Shown piece after piece: positions 1-11,929 of a stretch of 64,000 nucleotides of DNA (positions are counted from its first letter, which is position 1; every line of letters begins with the position of its first letter). Where the stretch lies: NCBI RefSeq assembly GCF_042186555.1, contig NC_133326.1, positions 693,666,700-693,730,699 of the forward strand. The letters run 5' to 3'. A model generated the notes under the pieces. That model did not search any database and had not been told where the DNA came from. It was given only the letters and a program-made list of their open reading frames with translations. Source of the stretch: Aquarana catesbeiana. Lineage: Eukaryota > Chordata > Amphibia > Anura > Ranidae. A program made the translations under genes and the position numbers.

Positions 1-201
1 CTTGTGTGTGTTTCTAACTGCAGGGGGGGGACTGACCTAGAGGAAATGACTGATCGTGGTTCCTAGCTATTAGAAACTCATGATTTGTCTCTCCTCACAG
101 AACTGTCCCACTTAAAGGAGCTGATGTATAGCTACAGCGGCTCGCGGGATCGTGCTGACCTGCCGCAGCATAATGATGGCAGCTGGTCGGCAAGCCGTTA
201 A
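1..201. mobile_element. Right end of a TTAA-flanked DNA transposon (unit 1 copy)
   Basis: This stretch matches the last ~260 bases of the complete element at 16391-17299, with the shared ...ctggtcggcaag end followed by a TTAA at 198-201. Its left part lies outside the window. TTAA target sites are typical of piggyBac-like and Kolobok-like non-autonomous elements. No coding sequence is seen. It sits exactly at the start of the tandem OR unit, as the other copy does for unit 2. Confidence 0.65.
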
Positions 202-281
202 ATAATTTCTTAGTCAATTTTTTAACATTGCTTTTTTTCTATTTTTTTTAAATACTTTCAACAGAGTAGTTCAGCGTCACC

Positions 282-1165
282 TGTGGTGGAGATTCCGCTA
301 TACATAATCAATCTTACCTGCGCTAACATGCGCCCATTCAGTAAAATGGTATAATGCATGTTACTTAACCCATGTCTCCTGCATTTCCCCAGTAAACAGA
401 CATGACCATGCTTACTTCCTCATCTCAGCACGACTGCCCCCTCCTTATAGGAGGCTATTGCTTTTATTCACACACACAAACGAAGTCGCAAACAGGAAGG
501 CCTGGCCCCAACAGCCAATAGCTTCCTCAACAGGATAACACAGGATATGACATGTCAACACAAGATATCCTTCCAAACAAGATGAATTTATACAACCAAT
601 GAATAATGACTGGGGGAGTCTTATGGGCGTGTCTGGGCGGGGACAGCATGTACGATCTCCAGCCCCCTGTCTCTGTATCACAGGAAGCCTGAGATAATGA
701 ACGCTGCTCCTGACCACAACTATTCAAAGACTCCCTCTCATTTTTACCGTTTTTTGTGAATCCAGATTCTGCTTTGTTCAGAGAACAAAACATACCCAGA
801 CTATATTACTGTCTCTGTGGATGGGAGATTATCTGCAGGTATAAGCCATGGCACCCCAAATGTTTTGATCAGGCATACAGGGGTGACACAAGCGCACATC
901 CGCTAAACCGATAATGTCTTTGCAGAGTGAAAACACCCCCCCAGATGATCGTTCTGTGCATCGCACAGGGGCCCTTCACGGGCAGACATATCCCCACTCT
1001 GCAAACACTTCTCTACATCCCCAAGGAGCTTTTCACTACCAAACGGATGTCAACCAGAGTCAGTCTGCCCCAGTCAGCTCTTTAGTGCGAGCTGCAGGAG
1101 TACTAACACTGGGAGACACTATGACAATACATATTAAAATACATCTTCATAACATTTCCACAACA
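282..1165. mobile_element. Solo-LTR-like insertion private to unit 1
   Basis: The block starts TGTGGTGG and ends CCACAACA, and it is flanked by CACC on both sides (278-281 and 1166-1169). Units 2 (17379) and 3 (30524) read straight through ...gtcaccatagatac, so they give the empty site. TG...CA ends with a 4-base duplication fit an LTR of a Gypsy-like or retroviral-like element. I see no protease, RT or integrase coding, so a solo LTR is the best guess. Open frames inside it (914-1300, for example) resemble nothing I know. Confidence 0.5.
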
Positions 1166-1884
1166 CACCATAGATACTTTGATTGCTGTTACAGTGATAA
1201 ACCTTGTAACAGCAATGTTTTAAACTATCATGAATGGGTTTTATTCAAGCCGCATGCATGTGTCCTGCTTACTAATATAGGGAGTCAGCAATGCCAATAG
1301 ACGGTGAAAGCAGGGGTCCATCATCCGGATATAATTCCTGAAATCATCAGGATTATTCTCTTGGAGCTCCCACAGCAAAGGCATATGACAGAATTGGTCA
1401 GGATTAAGCAACCAATTCTTGGTCCAAGAACTCCTCCTCCTCCTGTTCCTGGACTTGACTTGGGTCAAAGAAATAACTCCAAGCCCAATAATAGCACAAT
1501 TTCTCTGACGAGAACGCCACATGGCTAATAGAGGAAAGACCGTTCAGAAACGAACTGACAAGCACAATCTGAAAATCAGAAATGACCTGAAAATTAGAAA
1601 TGAACTGAAAAGCACGACCTGAAAAACAGAAACGTACTGACAAGCATGCATTGACACTCGCCAAACTTCTACTAACACGAGATTGGCAGAAGGAGCCCAA
1701 AGGGTGGTGCATGACTATTGGACTTCCTTTTTATCAGCTCGTAGTACATCTAGTACGTCACTACGTTCGTAATTGTTGGCCAACAATTGTGTGGCCGTGT
1801 GTATGCAAGACAAGGTTGGGCCAACGCCGTTCGGACAAAATTCCACAGTTTTATTGGCCAACAATCCGATCGTGTGTACGAGGC
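1166..1884 (-). mobile_element. Harbinger relic with 5' end of transposase (unit 1)
   Basis: The right end (..gtgtacgaggc followed by TTA at 1885-1887) and the subterminal motif gtgtatgcaagacaag match the right end of the larger Harbinger element at 19965-23667 and several MITEs here. Inside it, the minus strand carries the start of a Harbinger transposase. The left end is not defined: the element may begin anywhere in the preceding 200 bases of the unit. An orthologous copy is at about 17390-18055. Confidence 0.6.
1241..1522 (-). pseudogene. Harbinger transposase, N-terminal fragment
   Basis: The reverse-strand peptide of about 93 residues has an Arg-rich start (NRRRRSSW), then a WLL..DQF segment and the DPEDFRNYLRM-type block seen here as NPDDFRNYIRM, ending in LVTPHI-like LLTPYISKQDT. 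This is how PIF/Harbinger (HARBI1-type) transposases begin, before the DDE domain. The catalytic domain is absent, so it cannot be active. The missing C-terminal part has a counterpart, from another copy, at 22987-23223. Unit 2 carries the same piece, in worse condition, near 17517-17735. Confidence 0.6.
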
Positions 1885-1979
1885 TTAACAGTTTGTCCCT
1901 AGCTTATGTGCATTCAATTCACTTTAGTGCTCGAGCATGGCTCTACATGGATTTGTGGATTTGAGGCAATAGAAGACAA

Positions 1980-1982
<3 letters not shown>

Positions 1983-2031
<49 letters not shown>
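1983..2031. repeat. (TA)n microsatellite
   Basis: About 24 uninterrupted TA repeats followed by tgtgtg. Unit 2 carries the matching locus at 18179-18272, where TA is followed by CA and CATA repeats. Confidence 0.95.
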
Positions 2032-2037
<6 letters not shown>

Positions 2038-2834
2038 TTAAAATAAGAAAGGGAAAATTTACTTTAAACAAAAAAAAAAAAAACTTGTGATTAAAATGTG
2101 CACTGTAATTTTTGAAGAATTGTCATTAAAAGTTATTTTATAGAGTTTTCCTATAGTACTCGGATACCTAGGCTCAATGCCAATAAACAGATACTCTGGA
2201 CTTCAAAACTAAAATTAAAATAGATATAAAATTTAAATAAAAATCCCTCTGTGTCAATATTAATGGATCCCATGAAAATATGAATATACACTTCACATTC
2301 CCAGAAGATTTATATATGCTGTTTCTTCTACTTATAAAAAGGGATCATATTATGAGTGATCAGAAATTAGACTATTAAGCATGAAAATGGTTAGGGCCCT
2401 GTTGTAATTTTCACAAATCTTATGTGCTGCATCACATAGCAATTCACATCTTTTTCAAGCATGTATTAAGAAAACTGCATAAAATGATACTTTTATTTGG
2501 AATCATACGTTTATTGTGAAAGCAATATTAATCGGAGGATCATTATAACAAAACACTATTCAAGCTTTCAGAGTGCCAACACTTCTATGTGACGTTTGTA
2601 CTGCTAACATTTTTGGAATATGTTAAACAATTTTCCTCTTGTTTTTACTCCCTACCAGTAATTATACCCTTTAAAAGTATTTAACTGATATGACTGAATA
2701 ACTGATCTGAATGCCGTATAATGAAATGTGATTTGCTTCTTTTGGATAATCAATTTTGCATATCATAATTTTGTTTTTGCTCTAATTTATTAGGCAAGTC
2801 AATGAGAGCTTGATTCATGATTCATTAAAGCTTT
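2032..2834. other. Non-coding spacer shared by the units
   Basis: AT-rich sequence with no open frame of note. It aligns with 18273-18986 in unit 2, with small indels. I see no gene, RNA or recognisable element. Confidence 0.6.
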
Positions 2835-3058
<224 letters not shown>

Positions 3059-4142
3059 ATCTAGCTATCTCTCTTGTCTTTTCAACACCTCTATTTTGTT
3101 TTTCTTGTGCCAGCTTGTAAGTCATATTCTCACATACCTTTGATTATATCTCTCTCTTTGCCTTTCCTCCTTTCTCTATCTTCATCTCTCTGTATTTTTT
3201 ATTATTTGTGTCTGCTCCTGAAGTGTATCTAAACCCAAAAACAAAAATGTAATATATTACAGTTTAACAGTCTTTAGATATGGTGGCTGCATTCGTTTTT
3301 AGACAAAAAATGGGTAGTGGCGCTGTTAAATAGTATGAGATTTACAGTAATATATTGGTCCAACATTAAGTCCTTAAAGTGGAATACTCAATATATGTAG
3401 AGGTGGAGAGATGAAGAGGGGGGACCTGTATAGATTACTTTAACAGTCCAAAAGAACCTTGGCAGCCTTTGAGGGGGGAGTTGAAAGCACTCCAGATATG
3501 CAAAGAGAAGAGAAACACAGGTGCCTCTAGGTTAGAACTGTAAATATTTTAATCTTCCAAACAGCTTATTTTCACCTGTAGTGTGACTAGGATCTCTCCC
3601 CTACAGGCAAAAATCAGCTGTTTGGAGCGCCGCTCTGCAGTGAACACCACTCCAGTGTGGATGGGCTTGTGCCTTACTTCCCTAACCTCCATGTAAGTGG
3701 ATAATGCACCTGTATCTCATTAAAATGTTTACAGTTCTAACCTAGAGGCACCTGTGTTTCTCTTCTCTTTGCATTAGTTTTTAGGCTTTTGAAGCTTTAT
3801 TTGCATGTGGTGCTCCTTCCAGCAACACAATTCCTGTCTTAGAACAGCTACACTCACCATTCCACTGTATCTATGGAGGATCAGCATAGCCACCCTTGGG
3901 GAGCAGCACTGTCTACCCGTGGAGAGGGTAGTGTTAGATGGACTGGTAGATTTTGATTGACTTTACATAAGTGAATAAAACATTAAACCCAATTTCCAGA
4001 TGGAACTTTCTTTTGTTTGGGGATAAGGGTTTTAGTAAATAAAAGTGAACAATTATAACCATTTCTTTTAGTGTTAAATGGTCTGTCCCAACCCTCTGAC
4101 ACTTTTGCTGGACAGCTTGGTCTGTTAAAGTAAGTTGAAAAC
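3059..4142. other. Non-coding spacer shared by the units
   Basis: It aligns with 19691-19964 and 23671-24332 in unit 2, where the Harbinger element splits it. It includes a pair of inverted segments around 3520-3770 that share the motif gtttctcttctctttgca. No gene is seen. Confidence 0.55.
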
Positions 4143-4145
4143 TAA

Positions 4146-4285
4146 AGCTGTGTACACACGACCGGACTGGTCCGATGGAACGAATCCAACCGTGTGTGGG
4201 CCTCATTGGACCTTCAGTGGACTTTTTCTGTCGAAAAGACCATCGGACCTTTGATGCTAAAAAGTCCGCTCGTGTGTATGCGGCA
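4146..4285. mobile_element. Harbinger-type MITE, private to unit 1
   Basis: The termini gctgtgtacacacgaccgg and ..ctcgtgtgtatgcggca form inverted repeats and are flanked by TAA (4143-4145 and 4286-4288). Unit 2 lacks it and reads gaaaacgaacagactg at 25980, which is the empty site with one substitution. A TNA/TWA 3-base duplication is the signature of PIF/Harbinger insertion. Confidence 0.75.
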
Positions 4286-4385
4286 TAACAGACTGTTACC
4301 TAGTTAAGCAGTAGTAAACCGCACTTTAAAGTAAAAAAAACTGCAAGACAGTGGCATAGTGTGCTAGTATGCATCGCATACTAGC

Positions 4386-4735
4386 ACATTATGAAATACT
4401 TACCTTAGAATGAGGCTCTTCAGTGGTGCACTGTCACTGCTGACAGGGCTTCCATCTTCACCTGGTCTACCTTCCGGGTTCGAGTGCTCCGGCTGTCTGA
4501 TTGGCCATGCCGCAATGATGTCACTCCCGTGCTTGAGCATGGGCATCATGGCCACGGCACGGAGCGCTGAAGGGACAGCTCATGCGGCAGTGACGTCTCT
4601 GGCTGCATGCAGTGTGAATATCTCATAAACAGTGCAAGATTAGGAGATATTCACTGTACCTACAGGTAAGCCTTATTATAGGCTTACCTGTAGGTACAGG
4701 TGAAAAAAAAAGACTTTACTACCACTTTAACACAG
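4386..4735. repeat. GC-richer interspersed repeat ahead of the OR
   Basis: The same sequence is at 26040-26230 in unit 2, but there about 170 bases are deleted. Here it ends in a perfect hairpin, tgtacctacaggtaagcc / ggcttacctgtaggtaca, at about 4656-4700. It looks like an old non-autonomous repeat. No coding potential is supported. Confidence 0.4.
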
Positions 4736-4957
4736 ACTCACTGCGTGGATCAATGGTTAATAAAGCTTTGTTATGGGAAAGACTGATAAAAACAAAGACT
4801 ACTGTGTTAATGTCAGTGACAGACTACATCATATATGTCATTTTTTTATTTTGCTCATCATTCCACCTTAGGCCACAATAAGGAAAAATAATTTCCCCAG
4901 CTCGTGAAAGCAACAATACAGAGATTATATTTGTTTATTTTTTTTTATTTTGAAGTT

Positions 4958-5918
4958 ATGGATGAGAAAAATATAACCAGAATCACCATGATCAACCTCA
5001 GTCCCCCCGGACCTCAGTTTTAAAACTCACCAAAGTATACAAGGTTTGATGTTTACATTTTTATTTTTGATTTATTGTGTGACAATATGTGGAAACCTCC
5101 TGATCATCACATTGGTGTCCTACAGCAAATCCCTCCATTCTCCCATGTACTTCTTCCTCTCCCAGCTTTCTCTATCAGATATTTTAATAGTTACTGATAT
5201 TCTCCCCAACACGCTCCATGCTGTTTTGTTTGAGGAGGCCATGATATCATTTTCTGATTGCATCACTCAGTTTTATTTCTTTGCTGTGCCAGAAGCTTTG
5301 CAGTGTCTTCTTCTGACGGTGATGGCTTATGACAGATATTTGGCCATCTGTAAACCATTACATTATACTTTGATAATGAGTCACCGGGTATGCTGGATAA
5401 CAGTAATCATATTTTGGACATTAAGCATGTTAATAGAATTGATTCCTGCATTTGGGATATCAAAATTACAATTTTGTGGTCCCAATATCATTGACCACTT
5501 TTTCTGTGACTTTCATCCTCTTATAAAACTCTCTTGCTCTGATGCCACCCATGTTGAGCTAGAAGGGGCATTGTCGGGTGCTGTTTTCGTTTTTATTTCT
5601 TTCACAGTCATTATTGTATCATATATTTATATTGTTATCACCATATTTAATATTCCATCAATTACTGACAGACAAAAGGTTTTTTCAACCTGCAGCTCCC
5701 ACTTGACTGTTGTTTCCATCTATTATGGTACAATAGTTTGTGTTTATTTTGTACCTAGTAGAGAACAGTCATGGGACATTAGAAAATTCTTGTCATTACT
5801 GTACACAGCAGTCACCCCACTGCTGAATCCAATGATATACAGCCTGAGAAATAAGGACTTGAAAAAAGCTGTTAAAAATCTTGTCAATCGAGTTTTGAAC
5901 TTGCAAGTCAAGAAATAA
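4958..5918 (+). pseudogene. Olfactory receptor, broken near the N terminus
   Basis: This is a single-exon class A GPCR of the olfactory receptor family, which would bind odorants at the sensory neuron membrane. From the ATG at 5049, 289 codons are open and match the intact paralogue at 26456-27406 from its residue 27 on. The hallmarks CGNLL, PMYFFLSQLS, MAYDRYLAIC, KVFSTCSSHL and PLLNPMIYSLRN are all present. The original start at 4958 (ATGGATGAG) reads only 21 codons, to a TAA at 5021-5023. Between shared CTCA and TTTTAAAACT, 17 bases (gtccccccggacctcag) replace the 4 in the paralogue, a net +13. The N-glycosylation site NIT is thus cut off from the receptor body. Starting at 5049 would lose the N tail and the first turns of TM1, so function is unlikely. 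A polypyrimidine tract and AG at 4954-4955 suggest a splice acceptor from a 5' UTR exon. Confidence 0.85.
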
Positions 5919-6009
5919 TAAATGCTGAGAATAATTTAAAACACTTAAAAACATATGCATTGTGTTTTATGTATAACGTGTTGAGAAGCATATCAAACAT
6001 TTACACTTA

Positions 6010-6427
6010 TGCCGCGTACACACGATTGGATTTTCTGACAACAAATGTTGGATGTGAGCTTGTTGGTGGAAAGTTGGACCGTGTGTGCAATACATCGGAC
6101 ATTTGTTGTCGGACTTTCCGCCAACAAATGTTGGTTAGCAGGTTCTCAAATTTTCCGCTAACAAATGTTTGCTGTTGGAAAGTTCGATCGTGTGTACACA
6201 AGTCTGTCGGACAAAAGTCCACGCATGCTCGGAATCAAGTATGAGCCGGAAGCGCTCAGTCTTGTAAAACTAGCATTCGTAATGGAGATATCACGTATGT
6301 CACTATGTTCATAAATGTTGGCCAACATGTGTGTGACCATGTGTATGCAAGACAAGTTGGAGCCAACATCCTTCGAACAAAAATCCAAGGTTTTGTTGTC
6401 AGAAAGTCCAATCGTGTGTACGGGGCA
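6010..6427. mobile_element. Harbinger-type MITE (unit 1)
   Basis: It begins tgccgcgtacacacgattgg and ends ..aatcgtgtgtacggggca, and is flanked by TTA at 6007-6009 and 6428-6430. It carries the subterminal motif gtgtatgcaagacaag, shared with the Harbinger element at 19965-23667. The orthologous copy in unit 2 is at 27493-27890. Open frames on either strand are by-products of the repeat. Confidence 0.8.
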
Positions 6428-6714
6428 TTACAGTAACATATTATTTCTTCACTGGTACTCTAACATGTAAACACTATCAGCACTGCCTCCTATTGTAGTA
6501 TCCCCCCATGTGTAATTTCAGAGCCGAAATCGCGATCACATGACCGGCCGGATCTATCCTTTCCTCCTCTGACAGATGCAGCCAGAGGGGCCAAGATTCC
6601 CATGATGACGTCAATTGGGTTGGGAGGAGGAGAGAGCCCAATAAAAAAAAATAATTTTTAACACAGAAATGTTGGCTTACTGAAAACTATATCCATGTAC
6701 AGTATAGTATGCAC

Positions 6715-7146
6715 TTAAAACTTGGTCAGGGCTCCTTTTGCATGAATTACTGCATCAATGTGGCGTGGCATGGAGGCCATCAGCCTATGGCACTGCTGAA
6801 GTATTATGGAAGCCCAGGTTGCTTTGATAGCGGCCTTTAGCTCGTCTGTATTGTTGAGTCTGGTGTCTCTCATCTTCCTCTTGACAATGCCACACAGAGT
6901 CTCTATGAGGTTTAGGTCAGACGAGTTTGATGGGCAATAAAGCACAGTGATACTATGATCATTAAACCAGCTATTGGTAGTTTTGGCAGTGTGGGCAGGT
7001 GCAAAGTCCTGCTGGAAAATGAAATCAGCATCTCCATAAATCTGGTCAGCAGAGGGAAGCATGAAGTGCTCTAGAATTTCCTGGTAGAGGGCTGTGCTGA
7101 CTTTGGACATGATGAAACACAGTGGGCAAACACCAGTAAAAGGCAT
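6715..7146 (-). pseudogene. Tc1-like transposase, C-terminal catalytic part
   Basis: A 143-residue reverse-strand frame contains FIFQQDFAPAHTAK, the second catalytic Asp block of Tc1/mariner DDE transposases. It is followed by a degraded SPDLNPIE block, read here as SSDLNLIETL, holding the final Glu, and the C-terminal ..MPRHIDAVIHAKGALTKF typical of vertebrate Tc1-like enzymes. The N-terminal helix-turn-helix and first Asp lie upstream at 7150-7900 in other frames, split by a hAT MITE. A full-length enzyme is ~340 residues, so this one is dead. Proteins of this type cut and paste their element at TA sites. Confidence 0.8.
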
Positions 7147-7642
7147 GGCTCCCTAAATCATCACTGACTGTAGAAACTTCACACTGGACCTCATGCAACT
7201 TGCATTTCGTCCCTATCCACTCTTCCTCCAAACTCTGAGACCTTGATTTCCAAATGAAATGCAACATTTACTTTGATCCAAAAAGAGGACTTAGGACCAC
7301 TGAGCAACAGTCCAGTCCTTTTTCTCCTTAGCCCAGGTAAGACACTTCTGACCTCTCTGGTTCAGGAGTGGCTTGACAAAAGGAATATGACAGTTGTAGC
7401 CCATGTCCTTGTGTGGTGGCTCGAAGCACTGACACCAGCCGTAGTTCACCTCTTGTGAATCTTCCCAAAATTCTTGAATGGCCTTTGCTTCAGAATCCTC
7501 TCAAGGCTGCGATTATCCCTGTTGCTTTTGAACCTTTTTCTACCACACTTTTTTCTTCCACTCAACTTTTCATTAATTCTTTAGCAATGACCTTTTGTGA
7601 CTTACCCTCCTTATGGAGGGTGTCAATGACTGTCTTCTGGAC

Positions 7643-7826
7643 CAGTGGTTCTCAACCCTGTCCTCAAGTACCCCCAACAGGCCATGTTTTGGGAATTTCT
7701 CTTAGATAAAATAGCTGTCCAAAATACCAAGCCATTGACTCTGATTTGAAGCACCTGTGCAAGATAAAGGAAAACCTGAAAACATGGTCTGTTGAGGGTA
7801 CTTGAGGACAGGGTTGAGAAACACTG
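7643..7826. mobile_element. hAT-type MITE inside the Tc1 element (unit 1)
   Basis: A 184-base element with termini CAGTGGTTCTCAACCCTG and ..CAGGGTTGAGAAACACTG. It is flanked by the 8-base duplication ttctggac / ttctggat (7635-7642 and 7827-7834). CAGTG ends and an 8-base duplication are typical of hAT elements. The orthologous copy is 29196-29379. Confidence 0.85.
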
Positions 7827-8349
7827 TTCTGGATAACTGTCAAGTCAGCAGTCTTCCCCATGATTGTGTAACCTACAGAACCAGACTGAGAGACCATTTA
7901 AAGGCTCAGGAAACCTTTACAGGTGTTTTGAATTAATTAGCTGATTTTTTGTTTACAAACATTTTTTATTTTTGTTGTAAAGAAAAAGACATACATTCAA
8001 ATTGTTAAGTATAGTCACATACATAACAATTGTAATCCATTAAGGGATAATCCGGTGATATTCACATTACCAAGGTAAATGATTACAAGTGGCATGAATA
8101 ACATTAACCAAAACCTGTGACTGTCCTATCCGGTATCCAGAACTATCATTATTGTATTAAGGGAAAATCAAAATGGCATAACATACATAAAATCATAAAG
8201 AGAGAAAAAGGGGGGCGGGGGGGCACTGACATATTGACTGTGAGGTACCATGCATAAGTAAATCAACAAACCTTGGACCTTAAAGATCAGAGGATGACCA
8301 GGGGGCCCACTTTCTTTCAAATACCGGCATAGTGTCCATAAAAGTGTGG

Positions 8350-11300
8350 TGGACTCTTTCCATAAGACGGATAGCTTTCATGCGTTTTATTATTTGGTCC
8401 CAGGGAACTGCCAGCTATTGCCCAGTGTACTGCACTGAAGAGCGTGTGGCCAATTTTCTGAGCTGGGGGGGTATTGAATTCCGGTGATATGGGCTACCTT
8501 AGTTTCTATTTTTAGCCATAGGAATTGAAGAACCTTGCAGCTCCAAAATATGTGAAGGTGTGTGCCTCTATCTGGGCAACCTCAGAAGCAGTTCCCCCGG
8601 TCCCCCCAGTCCCCCCGGACCAAGGGGCTAAATCTATTTAATCTTGAGGAGATATAATACCATCTGGTGTGGAGTTTTACCACTGTTTCCCTTATAATAC
8701 CATCTGGTGTAGAGTTTTACCACTGTTTCCCTTACCGCCATAGATTTTGTACATTTTTGCATATTTGACACCATATCAATCCAACTCTCCGGGGCTATTT
8801 CTTGGCCTGTTTCTGTTTCCCAACTGAGCATTTCTTGTGATTTTGAGGGAAGGTCACGTTCATTCAGGTATTGATACATAGTGGAGATAGTGCCTTTATC
8901 TCTGGAGGAGACCCTACATACTGTAAGTGTTAAAATGTATTGGATGCATTAGACCCCTCCCTTTGGTAGTGAGTAGAATAGAAATGCCAGATCTGTAAAT
9001 ATTTGTAAAACTCCATCCTAGGTAGTTCATGTCGCTCCTGCAGGAAGGCAAAAGAGCTAAAGGGGGGGTCTTGGGTCAGGGCCTCAAGGGTGGTTAAACC
9101 TTTCTTTGTCCAGTGGGAACATTTTTTAGGTGTGTGGTATGCTGACGGGAATCTGGGGTCACTTAAGAATGAGGCCAAGCAAGGGCTGTAGGGGGCCAGA
9201 GCATATGAAGTTTTATATAAAGACCACAGCTGTAATGATTGGCCCACTACTCCATTTAATGGTGTCAGGTCTTTGGGCCTAACTCTGTCCAACCAAAGAA
9301 GACCCAGGAGATAATATGGGTCCACCATGGTCTGCTCAAACTGAAGCCATGGGATGGGATGCTTCCCTGGGGGGTTGCCACTGTGCCACTTGTACCAGTC
9401 TGGCGGAAGCGTAATAAAGCCACAGATGCGGTAGCCCCAGACCTCCAAGGGTTGTTGGTCGGTAGAGTAGTTTTTTATACAACCGGGTTTTTTTTGGCTT
9501 GCCAGACAAAGGCATTCACCTCAATTTGAATAAGCTCTATGGTCTGGTGGGAAACATATAGAGGTAGGGATCTAAAGTAGAATAGAAGCTTAGGAAGTAC
9601 AGACATCCCAATGGCCTGAATCCTACCTAAGAATGATAAAGACCATAGGCATAGCAATTGCTTGATGCAAGCAAATACCGGGGGGTAATTTGCAAAGTAT
9701 AGTTTGCGGAGGGATGTGGCCAGTTTAATTCCCAGGTATGGTAATGTTTCACCACATAGTGTAAAACCAAACCTAGACTGGATTCCTAAAAGTGTATATT
9801 GTGGAATATTGATTGGAAGTGCAGAACATTTTGATAAGTAACCCCCAGGCCGGACAAGTTGTGAAAAGTGTTTAAGGTGGGGATCAAGTTTGGCAAAGAG
9901 ACCACAGGGTCAGATAAAAAAGGAGGACATCGTCCGCGTACATACTTAATTTGAATTCTTCATCACCTTTCCCGTAGCACTTAATGTTGAGATTCAGGCA
10001 AATCGAGCGGCAAATCGATCGGGCTAGAGGCTTAATCGCCAAAGCGAAAAGCAGAAGGGATAGGGGACATCCCTGCCTGGTCCCACGGCCCAGTGTGAAA
10101 TACTCTAGGTTACAGCCCGGGAGTTTAATGCGGGTGCGAGGGTGATGGTATAGGTCCCTGAAACCATGCACAAACACTCCCTGAAACCCAAATTTGGACA
10201 GGATGGATTCTAAGTAAGGCCAAGTCACACTATTAAATGCTTTATGTACGTCTAGGCTTAACAGAAGGACTTTTCTGGAGAACATGTCTAAGTGTATTAT
10301 ATTAGAGGCCAAACAAATATTATCTGTGATTGACCTAGTGGGGATAAAGCCCATCTGGTCTGGGGAGATCAGCATGGGGATTATGGCCGAAAGTCTATCG
10401 GCTAGGAGACAGCCAAAAAGCTTCAGGTCATTGTTTATGACCGAAATGGGGCGGTAATTTTGGGGGAGGGAGTGATCTTTGCTTGGTTTGGGTATCAGGG
10501 ACATGTTCGCCAGCAACATGTCCTCTGGGAAGGTGTGGCCTTCTAGTATGTGATTAAAGACCTTTTCTAGATGTGGGACCAACTGACCTGAATATTTTTT
10601 ATAATATGGGAAGAAAATCCATCCGGCCCTGCGACTTTGGAGGGTTTCAGGGAGGCAATTATTGCCCGGATTTCCTCAGTGCTGCAGGGGCATTCAGGGC
10701 ATTGGTTTGCTCCTCAGTTAGGGATGGGAGAGTCAGTCTGTCCAACCATGATTTCATTGAGGGGCCAGGCGGGGAGGGAGGGGTTGCTAGTAGGTCCTGG
10801 TAAAATTGGGAGAAGATTTTGAGTACCTTTGAGGGATGGGTGGCCATACCCCCCCCTATCATTTCTAAGTTTATAAGAGTGTGGAGGTTGGATGGTGGAA
10901 TTTAGTTTTCTAGCAAACACTGCTGAAGCTGAGTTTCTGTGTAATAAGAACTTAGCTTTCGACCATCTCAGTGCCTTTTCCATTTTCTCAGAGAGGATCG
11001 TGTCTAACTTGTCTAAATCTGGTGATATCTGCTAGTTTACGTTTTTTCCTAGTCGCGGCTAATAGTATCAGATATCCCCGAATAATGGACACCCCACAGC
11101 GTAGTGGGGGGAGTGTCCCATGTGTTGTTAATGCGGAAGTATTCCTCTAAGCAACCAGTTCAGGGTGTGAAAGGAGGGAGTCGTAAAGGCGCCAAGCAGC
11201 ATTTGTAGGTGAAATGCCAATAAGAGAAATAGCTAACAGTACCATGTGGTGCTCAGGTCATGGGCAAGGATGTATGTTTGCTGTGTTTGAGTTGGCTAGT

Positions 11301-11929
11301 AGGACTTGAGTACTGAAGATATAGTCGAGCCTACAATAGCTGTCATGGGGGTGTGAATAGGTGTAGTCTCGAGCGCCAACATTGTGGGCCCACCAGGAGT
11401 CTATCAGTTGGTGGGAGCTGAGCAAATGTGTGAGGGTCTTTGGGAAAGCATTGGCATTACTTACAACGCAGCTTTTGTCTAGTCCAGAATGAGCCACCAC
11501 TCCTCCAATCTCCTCCAATCACTAGGTGCGGGGAAAGATACCTGTCCAGGACCTGAAAAAAGAAAGCAAAAAAGAGGCTTGTGAGACATTAGGAGTGTAA
11601 ACATTTGCTATTGTAATCAATTTGCCAAATATTGAGCCCTGGATTATCAGAAACCTGCTTGTGGGGTCCCTAAACACGTGCTGCACATCCAATAACACTG
11701 AGTTTTTTATAAAAATCACCACCCCGTTGGAGCTTGAGTCAAATGTAGTGAAAAAGTGCTGTTTATATTGGGGGTTGAAGTAACTAGGGTGGTTGGAGTC
11801 AGAAAAGTGGGTCTCCTGAAGAAGCAATATGTCCGCACCCGGGTGTCTATATGATCTAAAGGCCTTCTTCCTCTTTCGTGGGGAGTTAAAGCCTTTCACA
11901 TTATGTGATGTTATTTTAATACCCATCAT
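8350..11929 (-). pseudogene. L1 ORF2 (endonuclease plus reverse transcriptase), broken
   Basis: ORF2 would nick target DNA and copy the element RNA by target-primed reverse transcription. The endonuclease starts at 11929 (MGIKITSHNVKGF) with LLLQETHF and, after a frameshift, the C..CRLDYIFST block at 11258-11518. The RT core is at 9884-10582: SLIPKP, NYRPIS, LSLDVHKAFNSV, GTRQGCPLS and the catalytic YADDVLLF. Downstream pieces at 9475-9657, 8930-9448 and 8634-8879 (ending near SMAVRETVVKLYTRWYY) belong to the C-terminal region. An exact-looking tandem duplication of about 41 bases lies at 8651-8732 within it. At least six frameshifts or stops separate these blocks. A complete L1 ORF2 is ~1250-1280 residues. 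Confidence 0.85.

Noticed and set aside
914..1300. Plus-strand 128-residue frame
   Set aside because: It crosses the edge of the LTR-like insertion into unit sequence and has no recognisable domain.
5046..5918. An intact OR starting at 5046
   Set aside because: 5046 is TTG, not ATG. The paralogue shows that the true start is 4958, which runs into a stop after a net 13-base insertion.
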